In this document: in pieces, positions 22,479 through 35,168 of the stretch | Numbering within the stretch: position 1 is the stretch's first letter | Layout of the letters: each line of letters opens with the position of its first letter | NCBI RefSeq assembly: GCF_000247695.1 | Contig: NW_004624777.1 | Location: 1,053,485-1,117,484 of the forward strand | DNA: 64,000 bases | Origin: Heterocephalus glaber | Taxonomy: Eukaryota > Chordata > Mammalia > Rodentia > Bathyergidae | Reading direction: 5' to 3' | Made by a program: the position numbers and the translations under genes | Notes under the pieces: generated by a model | Told to the model about the DNA's origin: nothing | Seen by the model: the letters and a program-made list of their open reading frames with translations, nothing else | The model's database searches: none

Positions 22479-23848
22479 CTGCAGTTCTCAAAGTGTGATC
22501 CATGAGCCCCTGGGGGCTCCTCACATACTTGCTTTCAGGGGAGATCTGTAAGACCAAAGCTATTTTCATATTAATTCTAAGACATTCATTTGCTTTGTTT
22601 TTCCCCGTTTGACATTTGCACTAATGATACAAAAACAAGGGTAGGGAAATGCCTCTCACCTTAGCATGATCAAGCAACGGAACCAAACCATCCTCACAGG
22701 TTTTTTTCCCTGCCACCAATGTCAGTTCCATTGATGTCTTTCATGAAGCAATAAAAATATCCATTTAATTAAATTTCAACCCTTGACTATGTCTTCTTAA
22801 TATTCTTTGTGGCAAAATGGAAAACACATAAAGCTCTTCTGTTGTATACCCGAGTATGTGCAGTGTTTATCCTGAACTAAAACACTTGGATAACTGAGTT
22901 GTGAGCTAAACCATTTGCTTTTTTCATGAAATATATTTTTACTTGAAAGAACAACTGACAAACTATGGTTGTTCAGACTTGATTGAATGTTGGCAGACCA
23001 CTGTTTTTTTGAAAATGAGTGAAATGAAGCTATCACTTCAAGGTAAACAAGCATCAACATTTATTTGCAATGAAAAAATTTGAACAGAATTTAGAGTTCA
23101 TGTATCTGCCACCATAAGCTTTATAGTTTCCTGGTACCTATAGTCTTTTCTAATAAGATTATGATCATTTTAGTTAATGTGCTTTTAGACATTATACAAT
23201 GAAATGCATCAACATTTGGAAGATTTGCATAACATAGTGAGCAATATTTTCCAAATGCTAATAATGCATGATGTTATAAAATTATATGTGAATGAAAGAT
23301 TCATACAAAGTACAAAATAGACCAATAGATTTTAATGTAGCCCAGTGTGAAACATTAACTGATGTGGTTTCATATTCCACACTGAAATTATAAGGTTTTA
23401 GAAATTTGCCACTTGTTGAGTTTTACACTCAAGAAAAGCACTGAAGAAAAAGAATACCCAGAATTATTTTTAAAGGTTATTTAAAATACTTCATTTTTCA
23501 ACTATATGTATACAAAACCGAAATTTCCTCATTCACTTCAAACAAAACAACCAATTGAAACAGATTAAATGCAGAAGTGATATGGGAATCCAGCTGCCTT
23601 CTATTAAGCCAGACATTAAAGAGATTTACAAAAATGTAAAACAATGCTACTTTTCTCATTAAATTATTTTCTCTGAAAGGAAAATATAACTATTAACATG
23701 TAGTAGGTTTACTGTAATTATTTTGAGATAATAAATATTTTAAAGATATCTGTTATAATTGTAATATATTTACGACTGCTAGAAATAACAAAATCAAAAG
23801 CTCTTTGGAGTCCTCAGTCATTTTTAAGGCTATTTCTAAGAACCTCTG
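22479..23848 (+). mobile_element. hAT-Charlie DNA transposon relic, about 1.4 kb
   Basis: It opens with a Charlie-type terminal repeat (CTGCAGTTCTCAAAGTGTGA) followed by CATGAGCCCCTGGGGGCTCC. It ends with CTCTTTGGAGTCCTCAGTCA and the inverted terminus CTAAGAACCTCTG. The interior includes the well-preserved phrase TTCTATTAAGCCAGACATTA. Degenerate transposase-like sequence may persist in the middle, with stops in every frame. The 8-bp target duplications expected for hAT elements are no longer recognisable. Confidence 0.8.
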
Positions 23849-24298
23849 TCAGATGGAATCGACCCAATCATGAAAATAAATTAAAAGATCACCATAAGCT
23901 TATCATAATAGTCTGTCTCTAGACTGGCTATCATTAACTAAAATGTATTTGCATAATATATTTCTAATTTTACCCAAATGTAAACTTAATTCTAAAGACT
24001 GGTATACTCACTATCTCTCCTGTGAGGACCGGGACAAAATACTGACGAATGTAATCCTGTAAATCCCGAAGCTTGATAAAACAGTGCTATAGACGTGGCC
24101 ATATGAGTACCTTTTGTCTGTCAGTTCAGTTTCAATCCTCCTAACCCACTCTCTCCATGGCAGGAGTTGTTAAACAGTTTGTGAAGTAGAACTTTAATGT
24201 CCCTTCAAAATTAATGATTACCTCTAATTTGATGACATATACATAAACAGTGACAACAAGTCTCAGTCACCTTTCATTCCTCATGACAGCATTTAGTC
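23849..24298. other. Unassigned AT-rich sequence
   Basis: No gene or repeat recognised between the Charlie relic and the next L2. Confidence 0.5.
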
Positions 24299-24518
24299 GC
24301 TTAATAAATATTTGTTGAGCACCTTTTATAGACCAGGCCCCGTGCCAGCTGCTGGGAATGAAGGACTAAGTGAAGCCTTTACTTTGAGGAACCTGAAGTC
24401 TAGTGGAGAATTAAGTAATTTCCATGTGTTATAAGGGAACAAATGAGACATTGTGCAACTCCATGAGAGGGGTGCAAGAAAGGCATTGGGAAAGGGTTGT
24501 TAAAGAAGGTAACATTTA

Positions 24519-24585
24519 GGGTCAGGAATGTAGCTCACTGGTAAAGAGCTTGCCTAGCATGCAAAAAGGCTTGGTTTAATTCAAA
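24519..24585 (+). mobile_element. ID SINE, diverged
   Basis: GGTCAGGAATGTAGCTCACT is followed by GGTAAAGAGCTTGCCTAGCA and a degraded B-box region (TTGGTTTAATTC). The tail is short. It lies 38 bp upstream of a B1 in the same orientation. Confidence 0.75.
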
Positions 24586-24622
24586 GGAAAGGATTGCCAC
24601 CTTGGGTTAAAGGATGCCAGTA

Positions 24623-24758
24623 GATGGCGTGGTGGGACACAACACACCTGTAATTCAGCATTCAGCATTCAGCTGAGGCAGGAGGATTGAAAATTTGAGG
24701 ACAGCCTGAGAAATTTAGTGACTTAGTGACCCTTTCTCAAAACTATAAATAAATAAAT
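24623..24758 (+). mobile_element. B1 SINE, diverged
   Basis: GATGGCGTGGTGGGACACAA and ACACCTGTAATTCAGCATTC are followed by GCTGAGGCAGGAGGATTG, a B1 interior, and a tail of AAATAAATAA. A small internal duplication (TTCAGCA repeated, 24654-24671) is visible. With the ID before it, it forms a closely spaced ID/B1 pair. Confidence 0.8.
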
Positions 24759-24835
24759 GGGATGGCAGTGTGGAGTAAATGAGGCTTGAAGAAGGAACAG
24801 CATAGACTTTGACATATTCAGAGATGCTTACAAAA

Positions 24836-26084
24836 TTAACTGTTATCATAAAAAATTTTCAACATGAAGATAAATATATTTTTGTTGAGCTTCATTTTGA
24901 GTAGAATGATTTTTAGTCATCATAGTACATATAAATTAATTTAAGTCAGAATTGGAATTATCTTACAAAATTCCTCAGGTTAAAAAGAAAATATTAAAAT
25001 TTTATAAAAAATTTAAACACAATTTGCATGGATTACCAAAGATTGATTTAGCACCTCTTCACAACATTCTTAAATTTTACTTTGTTCAAGGTACTCAGTT
25101 CAGTGCTTTGTGTGAAGTGCTCACTGCAAAGAAATCAACGATATAGTATTTGCCAGGAGAAGTCTGTAAAATGAGATTAAACTTATTTTTTCCTTCCCTT
25201 AGTCACTGGATTAATACACATTAAATTCTTATTACTTTGTAGAACCTTAAGATCCATTATGAAAAGAGAGATGTTCCCCCTGCCCTCAGAGAGCATAAAG
25301 CATGACAGTGACATGTAAGTTGGCTTTCAAATATCACTCACGGCATTAGACATCAAACGATAATTGTAAGTAGTAAGACTTATAGGGTATAACTTAGTTG
25401 CCACTGGGAAAGTTTGAATTGGTGGAGAAAAAGGTGAGAGCATCAAAATCAGAAATGGTACCCAGGAAAGGGTCACAGGAAGGAAATACCCAGATGCATG
25501 TAAGAGGCAGTAGGTAGATAATTTGGCTGGGATGGATTTTGTTGTTGGAATGCACAGCAGAAGGTATAGGATACATAGGTTCAGCAGATTAGAGGCACTA
25601 CATTAGAAAAAGATCTGCTTTATTCTCTGGGTGGTGGGTATATAGCTAAGTGTAAAAGTAATAAAGCAAATCCCATTGCCACACTTAAGAAGAGCTGGTA
25701 GTTTGTAAAAGAGAAATTCTTTTCACTGTAATTACTGGGCCCTGCTTAAATAAAATCCTTATTTGTTTCACTTCAAAGAATATATGCACCCATTCATCTC
25801 ATTTCCGGTGAACATTTTTATTAATCAATGTATTATATTTTATCAATTATGTAACAGAAAAACTCAAGTGTTTTTTTAATATTAATTGAAAACAGCTTCT
25901 ACTGTTCTAGAATCAACTGGACAGTGGACTATCAGCCTGTGAGGTCCTGCTCTAGTCCAGGCTGCTTAACCAAGTCAGCGTGATCACTGTTTCCAGTATC
26001 CTGCAGCATATCAATGACACAGTGTGGCAGACAGCTCAAGTCTCAGCTAGCAGCAGCACTGTGAGGGCACTCAGGCTCTGTGCA

Positions 26085-26085
<1 letters not shown>
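24836..26085. other. Mostly unassigned; weak L2-like segment
   Basis: 25255-25600 carries faint antisense-L2 phrases (CCCTGCCCTCAGAGAGCATA) but is too degraded for a firm call. The 64-aa plus frame at 24952-25146 is Lys-rich with no family features. The (CA)n run begins at 26086. Confidence 0.4.
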
Positions 26086-26120
<35 letters not shown>

Positions 26121-26126
26121 ACACAA
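26086..26126. repeat. (CA)n microsatellite
   Basis: About 20 CA units with one GA interruption. Confidence 0.95.
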
Positions 26127-26433
26127 TGAAAAAAATACTGGGCTAGTGGAGAGTATAAAGAGAGCTGAAATAAACAAGGGTAAGCCTGTATCCTTAGATA
26201 GAACAAGTTGTCTGGGACTGTGTGATAAATAAGTTCCTACAATTTGGATTCATTTAATAATTACCTTATTTTCTTCATCCCATGGCTTGTTTAGGCACAG
26301 CAGAAGAAGAAAACTCTTTCATGTGAGCAGTTTGGCCCAAGTTCCTCATAGTTATGTGCCAGTGATATCATACTGCCTTAAGCCCACACAGACACAAAGC
26401 CTGGTTATTTTTTAAATGTTGTGAATCTGAATG

Positions 26434-26690
26434 GACTCAGATGTAGTGGAAAGAACACAGGCTTCCAAGCCAGAAGTCTTGGGTACAATTTCTTACACTG
26501 CCACTTAATACTTTTAGAACTGTGTGAATTTGGAAAATTATTTAAGTTTTCTGAAGCTCTGCTTTCTCACCTGTAAAATGGGGACCATAACATTTCCCTG
26601 GTAGGATTATTATCAGGAGTAAACTATTTTGAGTACATAAAATTCCTGCCATATAATAAGTACTAAATCACTGCCAGTTCTTATTCCTCG
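26434..26690 (+). repeat. MIR SINE, nearly full length
   Basis: It follows the MIR consensus from GATGTAGTGGAAAGAACACA through CAAGCCAGAAGTCTTGGGTA, CTGCTTTCTCACCTGTAAAA and TGGGGACCATAAC to the end TAATAAGTACTAAATC. Confidence 0.9.
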
Positions 26691-26904
26691 GATTCAGTTT
26701 CTCTTAAAATACACAAAACTTTTGCCTTGACCTAAGCAGAAAATCATTTGCAAATGAAAAACAAAAATGAATAGAATCATTCAAAGCCTGCTCATTAGGG
26801 TGACCAAAATGATTAATTTCAGGTTTGACAAAAGGCACCAAATCTAATATTCTTTTCTTTACAAATTTGATCTAATTTATGCATAAAACATCAAGTGAAA
26901 AAAG

Positions 26905-27005
26905 ACATGTTATTTACTCTTCACAAATGGGGAAACTGAGCCATGGGGACTTTCGTGGGTGAGCCAAAATCAGAGCTTCTTTCAAGTCATTCCAGAGCCT
27001 CTGAT
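26905..27005 (-). repeat. MIR SINE fragment, minus orientation
   Basis: The plus strand carries CACAAATGGGGAAACTGAGC, the antisense of the MIR core ('ctcagtttcctcatctgt'), with degraded flanks on both sides. Confidence 0.75.
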
Positions 27006-30000
27006 ATTGACCAACTCAGGTGGCCTGAGATACTGTTTGGGCCTCTCCTAGCACAGCTCCATTTTTGTATCACAGATCTCATCATCACAGATTAATTTTT
27101 CTCTTGGTGATGCTGTCATGATAATTTTTAAAAATAAATTTTACCACAGAATTTGATTTGGTGGCTCCTTGTTGGGACTTGCAAGAGCAAATCTAGCCAC
27201 ATGTACTATTTTCACGAAAGTGAGCCTATTCATCAGCTCTACCCACAAATCTTCCAGGTCACAAGTCTAGAAGATTAAATCAGAGGGAGGTAGAACAGTC
27301 CAAACTGATTTAGCACCTTGAGTCTTCTCTTTTATTTGAAAACCATTTAAACTCTGTCATTGACACAGTATGAGTCCTTTCCTAAAGACATTTAACAAAC
27401 TTGCTTGTCCATGAACAGCATTGTGGATAAGGGGCCTCATATAATTTTTAAAAATCTTAACATGCACAGCTCATAAAACGTAGGCATGTGATTAAGTATT
27501 ATACCTTTTATTCAACCAGTTTGTTTCTAGAAACTTGTTAATCTTAGAGTTTATTTCCTTGTGGTTTCTGGGTGCCTGCTATTTCTACTTTCTGATCCCC
27601 CTGAGAGTCATCTCCAGGAGATATTACTAGAATTCCTAGTTGCAGGATGTGCAACTGAAGGTTTCATATTTCTTATCAATAAGAAACTTTACCCCAGGCA
27701 GTGCTTTTACTTTTTACTTTTGGAATGGATTCAAGGTAGTCACTTTCAAATGTGGAGAATGAACTAAATAAATGAATAATAAGCAAAATCTGGTCATCTC
27801 AACATCCATTGCTACTGATTTCCTGGTAGTTTAGCACATAAAAAGTTTCTCTTCAAAAAAATAAAACTTTTCTTTAATAGGATAGAATTATTTTAAAATT
27901 ACATTAAGCTTTCCAGTGTGTGTTATCAGACTTAAATATATTAAATTCCTTATTAGATTAAACCAGTTAACATGAGATTCTTTTACATTTCTACTTTTAA
28001 ATATCACATCTAGGAAAGAAATGTGTTAATATTTACTTCATTGTGCCAAATTAGATTCTAAGACTAGATCAAATATGAATCACTACACTATAAAATTCAA
28101 AATCTGTATGTGGAACATAATTAGAAAGAGGATTTTGTTCTCATTTTATGAGTGTAACTTCTCAACTCTATTACACTCTGTTAAAGAAAAAATGGCATTA
28201 TGTTGGGTCATTTAAAAGGAGCGGAGCCATTTTTTTGGATAATAAATTGTAATTGAATCACTGAATTATTTTGGGAAAATAGTTTCCATACCAATAGAGT
28301 CTTATGTGACTGTGAAAACTCTTGGTTTAATAAAGAAAAAATTGATTTTCCCTAATGTAAGTTTAGATTTATATAATCTAAATCCTCTTTATTCCTTCAG
28401 TTTAATACTTATATGTAATTCTCTCTTCAAAGAGCATTGAATTTTTCTCTATTTGCTTTCTAGTATTTTATCAGCAGATTCCTACATTTTAAAAACAATA
28501 CATTTTCATTAATGTGGTAATCATGTTATGCTATCATTTCTACCTCCCCAACTTAAATTCCTTAGTCAAAATTTGAGGAATTCTTATTTTGAAGAAAATG
28601 TAACTTTAGGGGTTGGACATTTCTCTGTAATTAGAAGAAAGTAACATAATTCAGATAGGCTTGAAACTCAGTTCAAACGAAACATTATACTAGAACTCCT
28701 TTGTACTTTTGTCAAAACATTAGAGTCATTTTGATTTTGAAAAATATTTTCAAAGACCTTCTCTGTGTGGGAAGTTGCACATCAAACTGTGAGGAATGTG
28801 TAATCTGTATTAAATACAGAGTTTCAACCAAGAACTAAAGATAAGCATATATCTAATCAATTCTAGACTAGAATTTTTATAATTTAGTTTGAGTAAAAAT
28901 GTTCTTGAGGGAATAAGTCATACAAATCAAATAGGATTCAAATGTGTAATTAAATTCAATGTGGTAGCATCATCTGACTCTCTTCATCTTTGCATCAGCA
29001 AACACATTTACAATCCCATTTGCCCCTCTTCTGTATTTCAAGACAATATTGTGGGGCATAATGTGGCAGAAGATATAAAACAAAATGAAGAATAAAGGTG
29101 ATGTGTAATAAGAGATAAAAAGGAAAGAAGAGTGAAGAGAACAGGAGATAATGCCTAAGAACTTAAAATAATGATGAGAATAAAGACAACTAATGAAATC
29201 ATTAAGGTTAAGGGTAGTCAAGAGCATGGAGACAGAGGATATGAAAAATGAAGAAGGCAGAAAGGGGAAGTAACAATGATTAAAATGTCATATGTACACA
29301 TACCAATTCCCCAGGATGATTGTAATTGTTAGGTGTCACAAACATATACCAATAATAAATATATAACATAGATATATACAAAAGAGGAAAATATATGTAT
29401 ATATATAATGTATGTATGCATATAATGAATATATATGTGTGTATATATATATATATTGAAAAAATGAAGAGGGCAATAAAATGAGGAGCAAGTGCAAGCA
29501 CATTGAAGCACTCACAAAGTCCAAGAGAAAAGGATGCCATGTAGCTTAGCATCAAAATTATAAGTGGTACCAGGAAAAGGGGTTCTATAATATAGGAAGT
29601 ATGGGAGAAATGGGAAAGGCAGAAGACAAAGAAAAGAGCACAGAGCAGGGAAATGAAAATGCTTCTTAGCTTTATATCAGGATATCTGTGGCATCATAAG
29701 CCCAATATTTGTGAAATGAGAAAACAAAATGGACTAGCACAATGACATTGATTGAAGGGAAGAGTAACAACATAATTGTAAGAATTATGATCTTTCTACT
29801 AGTCAAGAAATCTTCAAACAGTTGCTTGATTTTAATGGAACAGAAAAGATGATAGAAAGATTAGGCAGGGAGGATCTGGAAGAAAGAAGTAAAAGAAGAT
29901 AAAGTAAAGTTTGTGTATTTGTACCAAGTGGAATTTGAGCCAATTTGCCTTAAAGCAGACTTTCCCAAAAATTTCCTATATTTAAACACAGCCTCTTCTA

Positions 30001-31400
30001 GTACTTACTTGATTGATTTGTTTAAGCCATAGACCTTCTTTTTACTAAATAGCTTATTTTAAAAGGAAATTATCAACCTAAGCAGTAATATCTGTTTCAT
30101 ATGCTGGTTATATTTTTCCCCTCATACATGAAAAAAAATCCTTACTTCATATATGTTATGGAATCATCTTTTTTCTTTTTATGCATGATGAGTGAGCTAC
30201 TCCTGGGCTAGGATGATTGCAGGAGGGTTCTTGTCTGATGTTCCGTAGGGGTGAGAGCCCCTGAAAGATCTAAGGAGGCAAAAAAAAAAAAAATAGAGTA
30301 GTGAATAATGAAGGTGGACTAAGAAGGGGTAGGGGCTGGGGAAAAGGTGTCAGACATGGAAGAAGAGCTGGAGGGCTTTTCTGGTGATGAGGGGAATAGG
30401 AGTAGTAGTGACCAGAAAATGATGATAGGGAAGAGGCTCATCAAGAGTTTCAGGCAGAGCAGGTGAGAAACAACAGGCCCCTTGATCCTGGTGAGGAGAA
30501 TGAACACTGCCACTCTACCCATTTTGTTGTATTGGTAAAGGCCATTCACAAACCTCGTCCAGATTTTGAAAGTAAGGAATTAGAATTTACCTCTAATGGG
30601 AAGAACTTCAAAGAATTTGTGACTACTTTTAATCCATCACACCTTGTGTAGTCACATGCTCAAAAGCTGAACAGAGAGTCATCATTACAATTTAGAAGGG
30701 CAGTATTAATTTGGAATACCATTTGTATATTCTTTTGAAGACATGACATGTTGGGACTGAGCATTACAGAGTTAGGTAAGGTAGAAAAGGGAGAGAGCTA
30801 CACTTTTATTCTAATTTACGTTCATGCTGATCCTGCCTGACATGTACACACAATTACATAAGACTCATACACTTACCAGTCTAGGGGAGATTTCTTGCAC
30901 CATCTTGTTCAAATGAACTAGATAACAGTTTTTATAATATGAATGGGAGACCCAAATTAAAGGACAACTTAATTTATTTTAACCTAGGGAAAACACAAAT
31001 GCATAGGATTCCTCAATGGTCAACAACAACAACAAAAACAATTCAAGGATCTTAATAAGCATTCCATACATGGTAGAAGTTTTTTTCACTTCAGAATAGA
31101 AATTTAAAAAGGATTTATATCTTAGTTAATTCTTACGAATAATGTGAGTTATGTAATGTGATATTTTAAAATTCTTCTCGTATGTTACTGATATGTCAAA
31201 ATATTGGAGAGAATATTATGTCAACATTCTATGCGCTAATGTTTAAGACATCATGCAAAGTTCTCGGGATTTTCTAAAGCAATGAATCAATTTTCATTTT
31301 TTAACTCATTGCTAGGGTTTGAATTTTTTTCACTTGATTTTTCAAAGTCTAAACATGTATGAGATTCCTTTTTAATTTTATTTACTATTTTATAGTCAGT
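27006..31400. other. Long AT-rich stretch without recognised genes
   Basis: More than 4 kb in which I recognise no exon or firm repeat. It contains a (TA/TG)n tract at 29391-29455 and a short A-run near 30282. 30340-30660 is AG-rich, then less so, and may be an old unassigned repeat. All open frames here are under 95 codons and without family features. Confidence 0.45.
29391..29455. repeat. (TATG/TA)n low-complexity tract
   Basis: Alternating TA and TG/CA steps, ending in an uninterrupted TA run near 29440-29456. It produces artificial Tyr/Ile-rich minus frames. Confidence 0.9.
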
Positions 31401-32031
31401 GTTAAGATATTTTGCTCCACTTTGACACACTCTGTCTGCGCTGCCTGGTGGTACTGAGGACGAACTGTGAAAAACACATGTCTGCTTTGCCAGCTGCTCC
31501 TGGTCAGGGTCTTTCAGTCAGGGCCAGGGAGGGAGAATGTGATGCTGGGGGAGCGGGGAGCATTTCCTCTTCAGTGCTTCGTGTCTGATTCCTGCCCCCA
31601 CTTTTGTTTCCTGTTCTTATCTGTCTTTCTGTAGTTCCTTACTTGGCAGTAGCAGTGACAGTTTATCCTTTTTCCAGGCTTTAGACTCAGCCTCATCACA
31701 ACCCCTCAGAGACATCAGCACCAATTTACCAGTGTCTTCTCCTCAGTCAGAATCTCTTCCACAGCTCAGAGACAACAACTTTAACCTAATGATTCTTCAG
31801 CCTCAAAGGATAGTTTCAACTCCACAGATCCCCTGCACACTTGTAACTTCAACTTCCAGGTTGTAACAATTTCACATTTTCCTTTTGAGCTCTATCCCAG
31901 AGCTTGTGACTCCCTTCACAGTTGCTACCAGTGTGGGTTCTTAGTGTTCTCGTTTTGTTTTTTAGTTCTTTGATACTGGTTATATTAAATTTTCTCTTTT
32001 AAATAATAGGTATGGATTCTGTCCTGATGGA
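31401..32031. other. Unassigned, moderately pyrimidine-rich sequence
   Basis: It has the look of an old transposon 3' region (CT-rich blocks, 31560-31900), but I cannot name the family. No coding evidence. Confidence 0.35.
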
Positions 32032-32044
32032 TACATATTATTTT

Positions 32045-32168
32045 CTTTTTTTCCGTTAATTTTATTGGTACATTTTAGGTAAACAATATGATGACATTCA
32101 TTATTGGGAATTTGTACCTTGACATGATATATCTTGGTTCTTATTTTTTCCCCATTCCCCTGCCCTCC
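32045..32168 (-). mobile_element. 5'-truncated L1 tail with perfect target duplication
   Basis: Flanking direct repeats TACATATTATTTT (32032-32044 and 32169-32181) match at all 13 bases. The T-run just inside the left repeat is the poly(A) tail of a minus-strand insertion. The interior (reverse complement AAGAACCAAGATATATCATG, then CCAATAAAATTAA) looks like the L1 3' UTR of this lineage. The family assignment is less certain than the mode of insertion. Confidence 0.75.
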
Positions 32169-32249
32169 TACATATTATTTTTTGTATGAAATACATTTAA
32201 ATTTTTAGGGTTGGTTCCATTATTATGGAAGAAATTTTGTTAATAAAAT

Positions 32250-35168
32250 GCTTAAAGAGTTTACCAAATAATTAAAGAAGATTTAATGCTAAGCTTTCCC
32301 AACATCTTCCAGAAAACAAGAGGATGGAACACTCCAAAATCATTTTATAAGTCCAACATTCCCCTGATATTCAAGCCTGACAATCACACTCCAAGAAAAG
32401 GAAATTACAGGCAATAACCCTAATGAACATACATGAAAAATTCTCAACAAAACACTAGCAAATTCAACAGCACACTGAAAGGATCATACACCATGATGAA
32501 GAGGGATTTATCCTTGGAATGTACATTCCCTGGCATGTATGAATAAGCAGATCAGTAATCACATTAACAGAATGGGTTATAAAACCCATGAGAGTTTTAA
32601 TAGATGCAAAAAAGTTTTGATAAAATTCAATATCATTTTTTATAAAAAAATTTCTCAACAAGTTAGATATAGATATAATGAACATAGCTCAATATAATCA
32701 ATGACCATTTGTAACAAACCCACAGCTAACATTATGTACAATATTAAAAAGCTGGAAGCTTGTTCTCTAAGATCAAGAACAAAACAAAGATGCTTATTCT
32801 CAATATTACTTATATGTAAGACTGTGTTGGAAGTTCTAGCCAGAGCAATTAAGAAGGAAAAATAAATAAATGGCATATAAATCAGAAAAGAAAGTGTTTT
32901 ATTCTCTCTGTTTGAATACTTGATTTTATACACAAAAAAATCCAAAGACTCCACTAAAAACTGTTAGAACTAATAAACAAATTCATTAAAGTTTCAAAAT
33001 ACAAAATCAGTAGCATTTCTACCCACTAACAACAAACTATCCAAAAATAAAGAAAACAATACCACTTATAATTGCTGCAAAAACTAAAACAAAAGCAAAA
33101 TAAAAACAGACAAATGAAAACACTCCCCCCTAAAAAAACTAGAAATAAATTTAATCAATTATGTGAAAAATCTATATACTGAAAAACCATAAGATATGAA
33201 TTAGGCAAATAGAAAAAGAAACTAATAAATGGAAAGATATCCTATGCTCATGGGATTGGAAGAATTCATATTTTTAAGATATATATACTGCCCAAAGTGA
33301 CTTACAGATTTCATGGAATTTCTATCAAAATTCCTACAACAAAAAAATAGAAAAAACTGCCAGAAATAGGAAAAACAACTATCCTAACATTCATATGACA
33401 CCACAAAAACTACTGAAAACCAAGAACAAAGCTAGAAATATATTACCTGGTTTCAAAATATACAACAAAGCTACAGTAATCAAAGCAAACTGGTCTGTTA
33501 TAAAGACACACAAATAGTTATAACACAATGAAAAGCCTAGAAATAAATTCATTCAATGAGTGAAATAAATTTATCTGTGGCAAAAATGCCAAGAATAAGA
33601 TGGCCTGTTCAATAAACAGTTTTGGGAATATTGGGTATCCATACACAGAAGAATGAAATCAGACTCTTAACCATACCACATACAAAGATAAACTCAAAAT
33701 GGATTAAAAAGTTGTATGTGAGTTCTGAAGCCGTAGAACTACAAGAAAAACACATAGGGAAAATATTCTTGACATAAGTTTGGGAAATGAATTTTTTTGG
33801 ATGTAACCCAAAAAGTGGAGGGCAAAAAATAAAATCAGACAAATGAGATTGCATCAAACTAAATGTTTTCTGCATAGCAATGGAAGCAACCAAAAAATTG
33901 TAGAAACAGCCTATGGAAAGGGAGAAAATATTCACAAACCATATGTCTGATGAGTTAATCTTCAAAATACACAAAGAATGCAAATAATGCAATAGCAAGA
34001 AAATAAATAACTTGATTAAAGAGTATATAAAGGACTTGAAGACATTTCTCAAAGAAAGGTGCTCAAATGGCCAATAAGTGAAAAAAAATTAACATCATTA
34101 ATTATCAGGGAAATGTAAATCTAATCCACAATGAGATGTTACCTCAAACTAGTTAAAATGGCTATATTTAAAAAGACAAAGGATAAATTTTTGGCAAGAA
34201 TGTAGAGCAAATGAAACCCTTTTTCACTGTTGAAGGAACATAAATAAGTACAACTTTTATAGAAAAATTGTATGGAAGTTCCTCAAAAATTAAAAATAGA
34301 ACTATAATATATGTATTGGATGCAAATCCAAAGGAAATGAAATCAATAGGTCAAAGAGATGTAGCACTCCCATGTTCAGTTCAGCATTATTCTCAATAGC
34401 CAATATATAATCAAATTCAGTGTCCATTGATAGATTTAAAAAATGTGAACTGAACACACACAATGAAATACTATGCAGGCATTGAAAATAAAAGTAAATT
34501 CTGTCATTTACAACACTGATGGGCCTGGAGAACATTATGCTAAGTGAAATAAGTCAAACACAGAAAGACAAATATGGCATGATCTTATTTATATGTGGAA
34601 TCTAAAAAAGTTGAACTCACAGAAAAAAAGAATGGAAGCTGGGCACACATCTGTAATCCCAGCATTTGGGAGGCTTAAGCAGGGAGGTTGCTGTGAGTTT
34701 CAAGCTAGCATGGGCTACATAGTGTTTTCGACCAGCTTGGAATACATAGTGAGACCCTGTCTCAAAAAACCCAATGTAAATAAAAAATAAAAATAAAATT
34801 TTTAAAAAGAAAAAAGAATGGGATTGTGGTTACCAGGGAGTGTAGGTATGGTGGGAGAGTGGGTGGAGGATACGTTGGTTAAAGGACGCAAAGTTCCAAT
34901 TAAATAGGGTGAATAAGTTCTGGGGATCTGCTGTTTAGAATGGTGGTTACAGGAAATAATGATGTATTTTGTACTTGAATGTTGCTAAGAGATTTGGTCT
35001 TAAATATTCATACCAAAAAGAAAAAGTATATGAGATGATGGGTATGTTATTTAGCGTCATTTAATGATTTTACAATGTCTATACATATATCAAATCATCA
35101 TTTTATACATGGTAAATATATACAATTTTTATTTGTTAATTATACCTTGATAAAGCTGTGGTAAAATC
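32250..35168 (+). mobile_element. Old L1 LINE (L1M type), 5'-truncated
   Basis: Homology begins inside ORF2. AGAGTTTACCAAATAATTAA is the 'EFYQ…' part, followed by GAACACTCCAAAATCATTTT, then CACCATGATGAAGAGGGATT in the reverse-transcriptase domain. The segment that should encode the catalytic FADD motif (about 32908-32935) is deleted or mutated. The C-terminal region continues to about 34100. It is followed by GAAATACTATGCAGGCATTG, GGAATCTAAAAAAGTTGAAC and a 3' UTR ending near TACCTTGATAAAGCTG (35146-35161). Frames are broken throughout. The 147-aa minus frame at 33609-34052 is antisense to it. A B1 has inserted at 34636. Confidence 0.92.
34636..34809 (+). mobile_element. B1 SINE inserted in the old L1
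   Basis: The B1 body GCTGGGCACACATCTGTAAT, CCCAGCATTTGGGAGGCTTA, then CATAGTGAGACCCTGTCTCA, ends in an AAATAAAAAT-rich tail. The direct repeats AAAAAAGAATGG (34624-34635 and 34810-34821) flank it, and the L1 3' UTR resumes immediately after. Confidence 0.93.

Larger units (their letters stand above)
24299..24835 (-). repeat. L2 LINE fragment interrupted by ID and B1
   Basis: The plus strand reads GCTTAATAAATATTTGTTGA, then CCGTGCCAGCTGCTGGGAAT, then AACCTGAAGTCTAGTGGAGA, the antisense of the L2 3' end. It continues to TAAAGAAGGTAACATTT at 24510-24517. After the SINE insertions it resumes with GAGGCTTGAAGAAGGAACAG (24781-24800). Confidence 0.8.

Noticed and set aside
33609..34052. 147-aa minus-strand frame
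   Set aside because: It is the antisense of the old L1 ORF2.
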